Positions 29,003 through 39,595 of a stretch of 58,063 bases of DNA are shown here, piece after piece. Position 1 is the stretch's first letter, and each line of letters begins with the position of its first letter. The stretch spans positions 1 through 58,063 of the forward strand of contig CAVVYV010000005.1 of assembly GCA_963752585.1 (NCBI GenBank), given 5' to 3'. The stretch is from CAVVYV01 sp963752585. GTDB lineage: Bacteria; Actinomycetota; Thermoleophilia; Solirubrobacterales; 70-9. Under the pieces are notes generated by a model. It was not told the DNA's origin. It searched no databases and was given only the letters and a program-made list of their open reading frames with translations. The position numbers and the translations under genes were made by a program.

Positions 29003-30497
29003 ATGGAATCCAAAACCCACGCCATTCTCGAGGATCGACGCGGTGTGTCCGAGGCGTTGGGCGCCAGCCCGGCTCAGGTCGAGACCGGCACGCGTCGGCT
29101 CGTATACAGCTCCAAGGCCAGGCGCGACACCCTCGCCCGCGACACGATCGAGCGCCGGCTCCTCGTGGTCGCCGATATCGCCGCAGCCGCGATCGCCCTG
29201 TTCATCTTCGTCCCGCTGCTCGGTGACGACACCCTCACCCTCGCCACCTTGGCCGGCCTCCCGATCGTCGTCTTGATGTCGAAGATCGGTGGCCTCTACG
29301 ACCGCGACGACCTGCTCCTGCGGAAGACCACCCTCGAGGAGGTCCCCGCCCTGTTTCGCCTGGCGACCCTGTACGCCCTGGTGATCTGGCTGCTCGAGAG
29401 CGTCTATCGTCGGCCAGTTCGGGAAGTGGCAGGTGATCGCGCTGTGGCTCGGCATGTTCGTGGCGATGGTGGGGACGAGGGCGTTTGCCCGGGCCCAGGC
29501 GCGGTGGATCCTGCCCCCGGAACGCTGTCTCGTCCTCGGCGACCGGGCTCCGCTGAGCGGATCCGCGAGCGCCTGGCGGAGAGCCGCAACATCGACGCCG
29601 AGGTCTGCGCGAGATGCCGCTGGTGCCCCGACGGCAGGAGGACGTGGATCAGGGCGTTTCCGCCTGGTCGGTCGATGAGGTGAACAGCGTCGCCCGCAGG
29701 TTCGGCGCCAATCGGATCGTCCTGGCGCCGGATCACGCCGAGGGGGAGGCGATGCTCGACCTCGTGCGGCTCGCGAGGGAGTCGAACCTGAAGGTGACGA
29801 TCCTCCCGCGCGTCCTCGAGGTCGTCGGATCCGAGATCGAGCCCGACGACCTCGACGGGATGACGGTCCTCGCGGTTCGCCACTCGGCGCTCTCCAAATC
29901 GTCGAAGGCCCTGAAGCGAGGCTTCGACCTGATCGGCGCGAGCCTCGCGCTGCTCGTTCTTCGCGCCGCTGCTGGCGCGTTCTCGCGGTCGCGATCCGGC
30001 TCGACTCGGGAGGGCCGGCGCTGTTCCGCCAGACGCGCATCGGTCGCGGTGGGGAGCCGTTCCAGATGCTCAAGTTCCGGACGATGGCGGTCGGCGCCGA
30101 CGAGGAGAAGGAGGTGCTGAGCGCCCGGAACGAGGCCAAGGAGGGATTCTTCAAGATCTCCAACGACCCGCGCGTGACTCGCGTGGGACGGGTCCTCCGG
30201 CGCACCTCCCTCGACGAGCTCCCCCAGCTCTTCAACGTGCTCAAGGGCGAGATGAGCCTGGTTGGGCCTCGTCCCCTGATCCTCGAGGAGGACGAGCTGA
30301 TCCTGGGCTGGCGTCGGAGCCGCCTCGAACTGGTCCCCGGCGTCACCGGCCCCTGGCAGCTTCTCGGCCCCCACCGGATCTCGCTCGACGAGATGGTGAA
30401 GATCGACTACATCTACGTCGGCCGCTGGTCGGTGTGGAACGACGCCAAGATCCTGCTCCGCACCGCTCTCCACGCGGTCGGCCTGCGGGGTAGCTGA
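29003..30497 (+). CDS. Polyprenyl-phosphate sugar phosphotransferase (WbaP/CpsE type)
   Basis: Initiating enzyme that transfers a sugar-1-phosphate to undecaprenyl phosphate, about 495 residues. N-terminal membrane region with helices (RRLLVVADIAAAAIALFIF, LYALVIWLLESV, VIALWLGMFVAMVG), then a CoA-binding-like domain (NRIVLAPDHAEGEAMLDLV). The C-terminal catalytic domain has KALKRGFDLIGASLALLVL, GGEPFQMLKFRTMAVGAD, RRTSLDELPQLFNVLKGEMS and LVGPRP, the hallmark motifs of the family. ATG start at 29003. Frame breaks near 29405, 29555, 29615 and 29965. It starts repeat-unit assembly for the surrounding locus. Confidence 0.94.
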
Positions 30498-30520
30498 TCC
30501 CCGCCTGCACCACGGGTCCG

Positions 30521-31668
30521 TTAGATGGGCTGCGGTGCTCCTGAGGGCTGACGTCGCGCCAGCGCCTCACGGTAGAAGTCGAGCGTTTGCGCGCCGATGC
30601 TGCCCATGAGAAATCATCGGCTGTGCGTCGCGCTTCGGCCTGAAGGCGCCGAAGAAGGTCCGGGTCGCCCAGCAGCCGTGCGATTGCGGCGCTGATCGCG
30701 GGCGAGTCGTACAGGGGGACCAGGAGCCCGTTGCGCTGATGCGATACGAGCCGCTGGGGCCCTCGCTCCGTGCGGCAACCGGCGCGAGCCCGCAGGCCAT
30801 GCTCTCGAGCAGAGCGAGGCCGAAGCCTTCCGAAAGACTCGGGAAGAGAATGATTCCGTGGCCCTCGAGGAGTGCCGGGAGCTCCTCGCGTCGATAGCGC
30901 TCAACGGTGGTGACTCGCTCGTGCAGGGAAGCGGGAAACCGGCGTAGGACCTCCTCACGGGGTACACCGGTGCCTAGGAATGAGACCGTCAGCCCGGATG
31001 GGCGCGCATGACATCGGCCAAGGCACGGGATCCGTAATCGATGCCTTTGCTCTCGCGGTAGCCGCCCACGCACGCGATCGCCGTGTTGCCGGCCACGAGG
31101 TTGGTGGAACGGGCAGCGTCAAGGAACCAATCGGGATCCCGTTTGCCGTAACCCGAACGCGATCTGGAGCGATTCCGAGTCATCGGTGACGTAGGCGCGT
31201 TCGCCTTCGTTGAGGACAAGCACCAGGTCGGCGACCCTTAGCGACCGCGCGACTTCGTAGAGCAGCCAGCGTCCGTGATACAAGCGGTATCGGGGCCTGA
31301 GGCGGCCACCCTCCCGTGCCGCCCACTCGAGCTTTCGCTCGTGATGCAGGTGCGCGAGTCCATGGCTCCGCGTAACGAGCAGGGGTCGCGCCGGGCTTCT
31401 CGCGAGCGACCCCCACACCCAAGCGTCCCCCGGAGATGAGTCGATGACGTCCAGCCCTCGACGTGCCTCGCGCCTGAACCGCGCGGCTGCGAAATGTGGG
31501 TATGCGACAAGCGCGGCGCGAAGGGGCAACGAAGCGGGGAGGTCGTCGAGCGATACGTAACGCACGTCCTGGCCGAGCCCGCGGAGGGTCATTGCCAAGC
31601 TCGATGGTCGCGCCCCCACCGCCGGAGTCCGGGTCGAGATAGTCATGGAGCGACAGGAGGATGCGCAA
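30521..31668 (-). CDS. GT4-family glycosyltransferase
   Basis: About 380 residues. N-terminal: MRILLSLHDYLDPDSGGGGA, then LVTRSHGLAHLHHERKLEW and RVADLVLVLNEGERAYV. C-terminal: IACVGGYRESKGIDYGSRAL, GHGIILFPSLSEGFGLALLE (donor site), SMACGLAPVAARSEGP. ATG start at 31668, 11 nt downstream of the ChbG-type gene, so the two form an operon on the minus strand. The frame breaks near 31600, 31165, 30990, 30755 and 30600. Convergent with the sugar phosphotransferase gene, 23 bp between stops. Confidence 0.85.
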
Positions 31669-31679
31669 CGGCCGGCGCT

Positions 31680-32448
31680 CTAGGCGAGGTCCCTGTATGA
31701 GCCAAGCGGAAGCGTCTCCGTCTCCATCAGCCGGCCCCAGTCCTCAGACATCAGATATCCCTGTTCATGGGGATAGCCGGGATGAGCCATCACCTCCACC
31801 GAAGTCCCGCGGGATAGCCCGATGCGCTCACGCCGCTCGTCCAGATCCATCTCCCGATGGAGTTGAAGGATGTGCAGGAAGTACTGCGTCCGAAGGAACC
31901 TTCGCGATACCAGGGCTCGCCTCAATGCCTGCGCCGCGCCCCCCACGGTTCGGGCACTTGGCCACGCCCAGAGACTGTCCCGCACCTTGCCGATTGATTT
32001 GAGCGGCGCAGCGAGCGCGACGTTAGGGCTGACGTGGACATGGTTGTGGCCATCGAGATGGGTTGGGGGCTGACCGTAGAGCTCATCGAATCGCTCAAGT
32101 TGGTCGCTGATCGCTCCTTCCACCTGCGATCGGATCCGAGGGTCGTAGGTCCACGTTCGAAGGCGAAAGCGTCGGGAATAGCCTGCAGGCGAGGAGTTGC
32201 CGCTCCCGCTGGTTCTCGTTCGCGGTTGAGCCGTCGAACGGGTCGGTGAGATTGAGGTGGAGGCCGGTCGGCAACTTGGCCTCGAGTGCGAGCTCCGCAC
32301 CTCGGTCGCTGTCCGCCATGTGCACCATCGCGGTCGCACTGGTGATCCGCTTGGTCGCGAACGCCTCCAGCGTCGGGTCTGTGGCCTCGGGATACCAGCC
32401 GAAGTCGTCCGCGTTCACTATCAGGATCGGTTTGCTTGAGGCTGGCAT
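31680..32448 (-). CDS. ChbG/YdjC-family carbohydrate deacetylase
   Basis: About 256 residues. Metal-binding motifs of the family are clear: ILIVNADDFGWYPEATDP with the DD pair, TGLHLNLTDPFDGS, and HLDGHNHVHVSPNVA with the metal histidines. C-terminal VEVMAHPGYPHEQGYL contains the catalytic-domain histidine. The family removes acetyl groups from mono- or di-acetylated N-acetylhexosamines (ChbG, HpnK relatives). It lies in an operon with the GT4 gene. One frame break near 32185. Divergent from the Mrp gene. Confidence 0.9.
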
Positions 32449-32513
32449 CGAGGCTCGCGGACGCTACCAAGCCAAATGGACCGTTTCGGGGCCGGGCCGG
32501 GGAGTCTGCGAAA

Positions 32514-33674
32514 ATGAAGGCGATGCCGACCAAGGAACAGATCACCGAGAAGCTGACCGCGGTCATCGACCCGGAGCTTCGCCGCTCGATCGTCGAGCTG
32601 GGAATGGTGCGCTCGATCGATATCCGAGACGACGGCCGGGTCGAGGTGGTTGTCTCGCTCACCACCCCCGGCTGCCCGATTCGCTCCCACTTCCAAACGG
32701 CGGTCGCGAAGCAGGTCGCCGAGCTCGATGGGGTGAAGGGCGTCGAGGTCGGCTTCGACGTCCTCTCCGACGGCGAGAAGTCGGACCTCCAGCAGAAGCT
32801 CGGCCGCCCGAAGCTCCCGGAGGGCGCGCTCGCCCAGGTGAAGAACGTGATCTGCGTCGCCTCCGGCAAGGGCGGGGTCGGCAAGTCGACGATGACCGCC
32901 AATCTCGCCACCGCCCTCCATGGCGAGGGGCACAAGGCGGGGGCGCTCGACTGCGACGTCTACGGCTATTCGATCCCGCGGATGCTCGGGATCAACCGGA
33001 AGCCGGACGTCTCTCCGGAGCGGAAGATCATCCCTCCGGTTTCCCCCTCCGGCCCGACCGTGATGTCGATCGGATTCTTCGTCGAGGAGAACGCCGCCGT
33101 CGTCTGGCGGGGTCCGATGCTCCACAAGGCGATCCAGCAGTTCCTCGAGGACGTCGCCTGGGACGAGCTCGATTACCTGCTGTTGGATCTTCCCCCGGGC
33201 ACCGGCGACGTCTCGATGACCCTCGCCCAGCTTCTGCCCCAGGCGAAGATCCTGATCGTGACCACCCCCCAGCCGGCGGCGCAGAGCGTCGCCAGCCGCG
33301 CCGCCGAGATGGCGAACAAGGTCGATCTCGAGGTGATGGGCGTGATCGAGAACATGTCGGCCTTCACCGGGCCAGACGGCGAGCGGGTCTCGATCTTCGG
33401 CGAGGGCGGCGGCCAGCTGCTGGCCGACGAGCTCGACGTGCCGCTGCTGGCGAAGGTCCCGCTCTCCGGCGAGCTCCGCGAGCACGCCGACGAGGGCACC
33501 CCGCTGGTGACCGCCGAACCGGACGCCCCCGCCTCACAGATGATTCGCGAGGCCGCTCGCGGGATCGTCGCCGCGAGCCCTGTGGAGCTGCCGGTGATGC
33601 AGGCGGCAGCGGCGGCGGCCGCGCCGAAGGGCAACGGCAGCGTCAGCGGCAGCGAGCTGCCGATGGCTCAGTGA
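32514..33674 (+). CDS. Mrp/ApbC-family iron-sulfur carrier ATPase
   Basis: Unbroken 387-codon frame from ATG 32514 (ATG 32523 is an alternative). N-terminal MIP18/DUF59 domain (ITEKLTAVIDPELRRSIVEL, TTPGCPIRSHF). ATPase domain: deviant Walker A ICVASGKGGVGKSTMTANLA, LDCDVYGYSIPRM, and DYLLLDLPPGTGDVSMTL. It should load or deliver Fe-S clusters to apoproteins. The segment that in many Mrp proteins is a CPxC pair reads NMSAFTGPDGERVSIFGEGG here, with no cysteine. The tail is Ala/Gly-rich. A 7Fe ferredoxin gene lies just downstream on the other strand. Confidence 0.93.
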   Translation: MKAMPTKEQITEKLTAVIDPELRRSIVELGMVRSIDIRDDGRVEVVVSLTTPGCPIRSHFQTAVAKQVAELDGVKGVEVGFDVLSDGEKSDLQQKLGRPKLPEGALAQVKNVICVASGKGGVGKSTMTANLATALHGEGHKAGALDCDVYGYSIPRMLGINRKPDVSPERKIIPPVSPSGPTVMSIGFFVEENAAVVWRGPMLHKAIQQFLEDVAWDELDYLLLDLPPGTGDVSMTLAQLLPQAKILIVTTPQPAAQSVASRAAEMANKVDLEVMGVIENMSAFTGPDGERVSIFGEGGGQLLADELDVPLLAKVPLSGELREHADEGTPLVTAEPDAPASQMIREAARGIVAASPVELPVMQAAAAAAAPKGNGSVSGSELPMAQ

Positions 33675-33735
33675 CCATCAGGCGGCGCGCTACCTGCAGG
33701 GATCCTGAGATCCGGCGCTCCGAGCGCCGCGCGGC

Positions 33736-34003
33736 CTACGCCTTCGACTTGTAGTAGTCGAGGTTGACCTGGGTGTACTTCGTGCCACTCCTCGGGCAGC
33801 TGGTCCTCGGCGAAGCAGGCATCGACCGGGCAGGCCTCGACGCAGGCGTCGCAGTCGATGCACTCGTCGGGGTCGATGAAGAGCTGCTCCGACGCCTCGT
33901 AGTCGGGCTCGTCGGGGGTCGGGTGGATGCAGTCGACCGGGCAGACCTCGACGCAGGAGTTGTCCTTTTCGCCGATACAGGGCTCCGCGATGACGTATGC
34001 CAC
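33736..34003 (-). CDS. fdxA: Seven-iron ferredoxin
   Basis: Small electron carrier, about 89 residues. GTG start gives VAYVIAEPCIGEKDNSCVEV, then CPVDCIHP and ECIDCDACVEACPVDACF. The C-x7-C-x3-C-P spacing in the first half and C-x2-C-x2-C-x3-C-P in the second fit a [3Fe-4S][4Fe-4S] FdxA-type ferredoxin. One frame break near 33785; after it the C-terminus reads YTQVNLDYYKSKA with a TAG at 33736. It donates electrons to cytochromes P450 or other oxidoreductases in actinobacteria. Confidence 0.92.
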
Positions 34004-34126
34004 AGCGCCGTTCCCTTTCCGAGTTGTGGTTGCGATTGCGGCGCTCCGGAGGCGCCGCGGAACGAACATTCTAGGCAAGGCGGTCTCCGAGCGGGTGCCA
34101 GTGGGGCACCTGGCTAATCTGGCCCG

Positions 34127-35042
34127 GTGATCCTGCTGACGGGCGCCACGGGGTTGATCGGGAGGCGAGCTGCTTCCCCTGCTGCTTGCGGACGGGCACG
34201 AGGTGCGCGCACTGGTGCGCGATCCGCGCCGGCTCGGCGCCCAGCGAGTGAACGTCCAGATCGCCCTCGGCGAGCTCTCCGATCCCTTCTCGATGCGGCA
34301 CGCGATGCGGGGGGTGCGACACGGTGATCCACCTGGCCGCGACGACGTCGCGATCAGCCGGGAGGGACGATCGAGGAGCTCGAACGGGCTCGCCACCGTG
34401 CGCCTGCTGCGCTCCGCCGAGCGCGCCGGGGTGGAGCGCTTCGTCTTCTTCTCGGCGATCGGGGCGACGCCCTTCCAGCGCACCCGCTTCTTCCGCGCCA
34501 AGGCGCTCGCCGAGCGCGCGGTGCGGGAATCGCCGCTGGAGTCGATCGTCTTCGCGCCCTCGATCATGTACCGGCCCGGCGATCCCTGGATCACCCTGCT
34601 CGAGCGGCTGGCGATCCTGCCCGCGGTGCCGGTGTCGGGATCGGGCGACTCCCGCTATCCAGCCGATCTGGGCCCGTGACGTCGCCGCCTGCGTCGCCGC
34701 CGCCCTCAACGGCGCGGATTCCAAGGAGGGGGTGAGAAGGGGACGCGAACCCCGGGCGCCGCTACGAGCTGGCCGGCCCGGAGACGCTCACCTACGAGGA
34801 GATCGTCGAGCGAGGTGATGGAGGCGAACGGTCGCGAGCGGCCGCTCGTCCACGTCCCGCTGCCGCTGGTCCGCGCCGGGCTCCGCGGGCTCGAGTTGAT
34901 CGCCGGCCCCTCGGTCTTCGCCACCTGGGAGGAGGCGGAGCTGTTCGAGGTGCCGATGGTCAGCGAGCGGGGCACCGCTGACGCCGAGCGCCTCGGGGTC
35001 GAGCCGCGGCCGATGGCCGGGGTTCTCGGCACCAGCGGCTAG
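34127..35042 (+). CDS. NAD(P)-binding atypical SDR (NmrA/NDUFA9-like)
   Basis: About 305 residues. N-terminal Rossmann motif ILLTGATGLIG followed by LLADGHEVRALVRDPRRLG. Central: CDTVIHLAATTSRSAGGTIE, AGVERFVFFSAIGATPF, and SIVFAPSIMYRPGDPWITLL. The C-terminus reads PLVHVPLPLVRAGLRGLELI. This pattern matches the complex-I NDUFA9-like atypical SDRs, which bind NAD(P) but often lack SDR catalysis. GTG start at 34127. The frame breaks near 34165, 34315, 34360, 34660, 34735 and 34810. Function is unknown beyond nucleotide binding. Confidence 0.85.
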
Positions 35043-35059
35043 CCGCGGTCCCCTCAAGC

Positions 35060-35089
35060 GAAGAGGCCCGGCCGATGCCGGGCCTCTTC
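35060..35089. terminator. Bidirectional terminator hairpin
   Basis: Perfect 13-bp inverted repeat (GAAGAGGCCCGGC, loop CGAT, GCCGGGCCTCTTC) between convergent genes, the SDR on plus and groEL on minus. Confidence 0.8.
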
Positions 35090-35154
35090 TGAAGTCGCCC
35101 GCGTGTAGTGCGGGCACTCGCCTGTTGTGGGCGAGCGTAGCGGCTGGTAGCCGA

Positions 35155-36797
<1,643 letters not shown>

Positions 36798-36830
36798 ATC
36801 GTGGTTGCTTCCTTCTTCCTAAGTTCTGGG

Positions 36831-37118
36831 CTAGCCGACCTTCGCGAGCACGTCCGACTCGCGGAGGACGAGCAGCTCGTCGCCGTCCACGGTGATCTCG
36901 GTGCCGCCGTACTTGGAGTAGAGGACCTCGTCGCCCTCGTTGACATCGAGCGGACGGCGGCTGCCGTCCTCTTTGACCTCACCGTCGCCGACGGCGAGGA
37001 CCTTGCCCTTCTGGGGCTTCTCCTTCGCGGTGTCGGGGAGGACGATCCCACTCGCGGTGGTCTCCTCCTCCTCGATCGCCTGAACGATCAGGCGGTCGCC
37101 AAGGGGCTTGAGCTTCAT
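36831..37118 (-). CDS. groES: Co-chaperonin GroES (Hsp10)
   Basis: 95-codon unbroken frame: MKLKPLGDRLIVQAIEEEET, then TASGIVLPDTAKEKPQKGKV, and a C-terminus ending in LVLRESDVLAKVG. The mobile loop is the TTASGIVLP part. I chose ATG 37118 over ATG 37124 because GGAGG lies at the right 7-nt distance only for the former. Confidence 0.97.
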   Translation of the reverse strand: MKLKPLGDRLIVQAIEEEETTASGIVLPDTAKEKPQKGKVLAVGDGEVKEDGSRRPLDVNEGDEVLYSKYGGTEITVDGDELLVLRESDVLAKVG

Positions 37119-37172
37119 TGGCATACCTCCATCTGCGGAACTTCGGTAGTGGTGCGAAGTTCTTAGCCGATG

Positions 37173-37199
37173 TTGGCACTCTGGGTGTGAGAGTGCCAG
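37173..37199 (-). promoter_or_regulatory. CIRCE operator (HrcA-binding)
   Basis: TTGGCACTC-N9-GAGTGCCAG, 55 bp upstream of groES. This matches the CIRCE consensus TTAGCACTC-N9-GAGTGCTAA in the conserved GCACTC/GAGTGC cores and spacing, with compensating outer changes that keep the palindrome. It implies heat-inducible repression of groES-groEL by HrcA, which is not encoded in the window. Confidence 0.9.
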
Positions 37200-37261
37200 G
37201 CAGCGTGATTGTAGCCAGGTCAGCGCTCGGCCGTAGCGCGATCGGGCGCAGGCGCTAGTCG

Positions 37262-37735
37262 CTAGTCGACCGCCAGGAGCCGGGCCGCCGAGCAGCTTGG
37301 CGAGCCCGACGCCGCCGTTTCGCATCACGTAGTCGTGGTTGCTCTTGAAGGCGCGCCTGGCGACCGGCGCCAGGGCGTTCATCCACGCCCTGGTCGTGTG
37401 GACGTTCCACTCGTAGATCACCGCGGTCACCCCGTCCTGCTCGAACAGCCGCCAGCGCCCGACCCCGGCGAGCTCGCCGGTGGCGTCCCCCTCCAGCAGG
37501 CGGGCCGCTCCACCCTCGTCGTCCGGATGAAGAACTCGACCCTGTAGGGCAGCCTCGCCTTCCAGACGTAGCGGCCGAACTGGCCGACGCCGGCCTCGTC
37601 GCCCTCCTCGAGCTTCTCCGCCTCGAGCACCCCCTTCCACCACTCCGGCCAGCGCTCCGAGTCGTAGATCGCCTCCCAGACCCGCTCCCGCTCGGCCTCC
37701 AGCAGCCAGGTGGTGAGGAAGCTGTACTCGGCCAA
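37262..37735 (-). CDS. SRPBCC-family lipid/polyketide-binding protein
   Basis: About 155 residues of the START/Bet v1 fold: MAEYSFLTTWLLEAERERVW, EAIYDSERWPEWWKGVLEA, then VEFFIRTTRVERP and GVTAVIYEWNVHTTRAWMNA. C-terminal helix NHDYVMRNGGVGLAKLLG. Such proteins bind hydrophobic ligands; the ligand is unknown. The frame breaks near 37500 and 37285, so the exact C-terminus is approximate. Last gene of the crp-pcm-ASCH-SRPBCC set, starting 12 nt after the ASCH gene end. Confidence 0.82.
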
Positions 37736-37747
37736 AGCGGCAGAACT

Positions 37748-38151
37748 CTAGTTCTGCGAGGCGGCTCGCCGTTGCCGAACTGGGTGCTCGGCCGCTCGAC
37801 GATCTGCGAGAAGCGGATCACGGTGACCGTGTCCTCCATCGAGATCGGCCGGCTGTAGATCTTCTCCAGGAACTTGACCGTGTCCTCGAGCCGGCGGAAC
37901 TCGGGGTTGTCGTGCTCGATGTCGCGGGGCGAGAGGTCCTCGACTCGCTTCACCTCGACGTCGTCGATCACCGCCGCGAAGATCTTCTCGCGGGGGTTGT
38001 GGCGGAAGCCGATCGTGATCCAGACCACCTGTCCGCGCTTGTACTTGCGCGACTTGTCGCCGAGCCGGATCGTCGCGGTCTTCCGGCCGCGCTTCAGCTG
38101 GTCGGCGAACAGGGCCGAATAGAAGTTGAGGACGTAAAGAGCGTCGGTCAT
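37748..38151 (-). CDS. ASCH-domain protein
   Basis: About 134 residues with the PUA-like ASCH fold: LYVLNFYSALFADQLKRGRK, then the TATIRLGDKSRKYKRGQVVW motif that lines the RNA/ligand cleft, and VEVKRVEDLSPRDIEHDNPE. C-terminal VTVIRFSQIVERPS. The family is proposed to bind RNA or modified nucleosides; some members are nucleases or coactivators. The last codons are ambiguous because of an indel near 37760. Confidence 0.8.
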
Positions 38152-38199
38152 GTGGCGAGCCTATGCGATCCGCTGCCGCGTGAGCCCTAACCCGCCCGT

Positions 38200-38857
38200 T
38201 CAACGCTCCGGCGGCCCGAAGCCCTCGGCGCCGATCAGGGGGACGAAGCGGCAGGGGCCGATCGTCTCCTGACGGAGCCCGTCCTCGGTGCGGTGGAACA
38301 GCGGTGAGCAGATCGGCCGAGCCGGCCGCGATCGGCACCACGAGGCGCCCGCCCTCGGCCAGCTGGGCGAGGAGGCTGTGCGGGGCCTCCGGGGTGGCAG
38401 CGTGGACCGCGATCGCCTCATACGGCGCCTCCTGCGGATAGCCGCGGCTGCCGTCGGCCTCGATCACCTCGACGTTCGGCACCCCGACCTCCGCCAGCGC
38501 CCGCCGGGCGCTCTCGACCAGCTCCGGCACCCGCTCGAGGCTGATCACCCGCCGGGCGAGCCGCGCCAGGACGGCCGCCGAATAGCCCGAACCGGTGCCG
38601 ATCTCGAGCACGGTCTCATCGCCATCCAGCGCCAGCGCCTGGCAGATCGCCGCCACCACCCAGGGCTGGGAGATCGTCTGCTCGTGGCCGATCGGCAGGG
38701 CGGAGTCGTCGTAGGCGCTGCGCCTCACCCGCTCGGGCACGAACGCCTCCCGCGGGACCTCGCCCATCGCCGCCAGCACCCGCTCGTCGTGGATTCCGCG
38801 GCGGCGCAGCTGTCGCTCGACCATCCGGGCCCGGGCCTCGGCCGGGATCGAGGGCCA
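38200..38857 (-). CDS. pcm: Protein-L-isoaspartate O-methyltransferase
   Basis: Repairs isoaspartyl residues in aged proteins using S-adenosylmethionine. N-terminus MVERQLRRRGIHDERVLAAM, PREAFVPERVRRSAYDD, then ALPIGHEQTISQPWVVAAIC with the family's conserved Q-T-I-S-Q-P. SAM motif I VLEIGTGSGYSAAVLARL, followed by VEVIEADGSRGYPQEAPYEA. ATG at 38857 overlaps the crp stop (TGATG). One break near 38840 and one near 38310. About 219 codons, normal length. Confidence 0.94.
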
Positions 38858-39556
38858 TCAGAAGATGTAGGCGTCGAGGCGCTCCGGCTCCAGCACGGTC
38901 ACCAGGCCGCGCCCCACGCGGACCACGCCGGCGCGCTCCAGGGTGGCGAGGAAGCGGCTGACGCTTTCGCGCGAGGTGCCGGCGAGCTGGGCGAGGTCGG
39001 CCTGCCGCAGCCTGATCGTCACCCCGTCCCGGACCAGCGGGGTCACCGCCTCCTCGGCGAGCAGCTGGTTGAGGACCCCGGCGACCCGGCTGGGAACGGT
39101 CTGGAAGGACTGGCGGCTGATCCGCTCGTTCGCCTCCCGCAGGCGCCGGGTCAGGGCCACCACCAGCTTCTCCGCCATCTCCGGGTGCTCACGGATCAGC
39201 TTGCGCATGTCGCTGGCCGGCAGCGCCACCAGCTCGGTGTTCTCGGTCGCCTCGACGCTCGCCGAGCGGCGCTCTCCATCGAGCATCGCCAGCTCGCCGA
39301 AGATCGCCCCGGGCCCCAGGGTCGCCAGGGTGATCGCCCTGCCGTCGGGGTGCTCTCGGGTTACCCGGCAGCTGCCCTCGCGGACGATGTAGCAGGCATC
39401 GCCTGGGTCTCCCTCGTGGAAGACCCGAGTCTCGCGGGGAAAGCTCCGCGGGATCCCCACCTGGGCGACCTGCTCGAGCTCCGCGTCCGACAGCTCCGAG
39501 AACAGCGGAACACGCCGAAGCAGCTCGACTACGCCTTGGCTCCCTCCTGTTGCCAC
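38858..39556 (-). CDS. Crp/Fnr-family transcriptional regulator
   Basis: Unbroken 232-codon frame. N-terminal cyclic-nucleotide-binding domain: LRRVPLFSELSDAELEQVAQ, CYIVREGSCRVTREHPDGRA, GPGAIFGELAMLDGERRSAS, the last being the phosphate-binding cassette with E and R. Long dimerisation helix, then winged helix DLAQLAGTSRESVSRFLATL. No Fnr-type cysteine cluster, so cAMP or another effector is more likely than an Fe-S sensor. First gene of a minus-strand operon with pcm. Confidence 0.93.
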   Translation of the reverse strand: MATGGSQGVVELLRRVPLFSELSDAELEQVAQVGIPRSFPRETRVFHEGDPGDACYIVREGSCRVTREHPDGRAITLATLGPGAIFGELAMLDGERRSASVEATENTELVALPASDMRKLIREHPEMAEKLVVALTRRLREANERISRQSFQTVPSRVAGVLNQLLAEEAVTPLVRDGVTIRLRQADLAQLAGTSRESVSRFLATLERAGVVRVGRGLVTVLEPERLDAYIF

Positions 39557-39595
39557 TCTGGACGATTATCCAGGCTCGGGCGGCCGACAGGCAAC

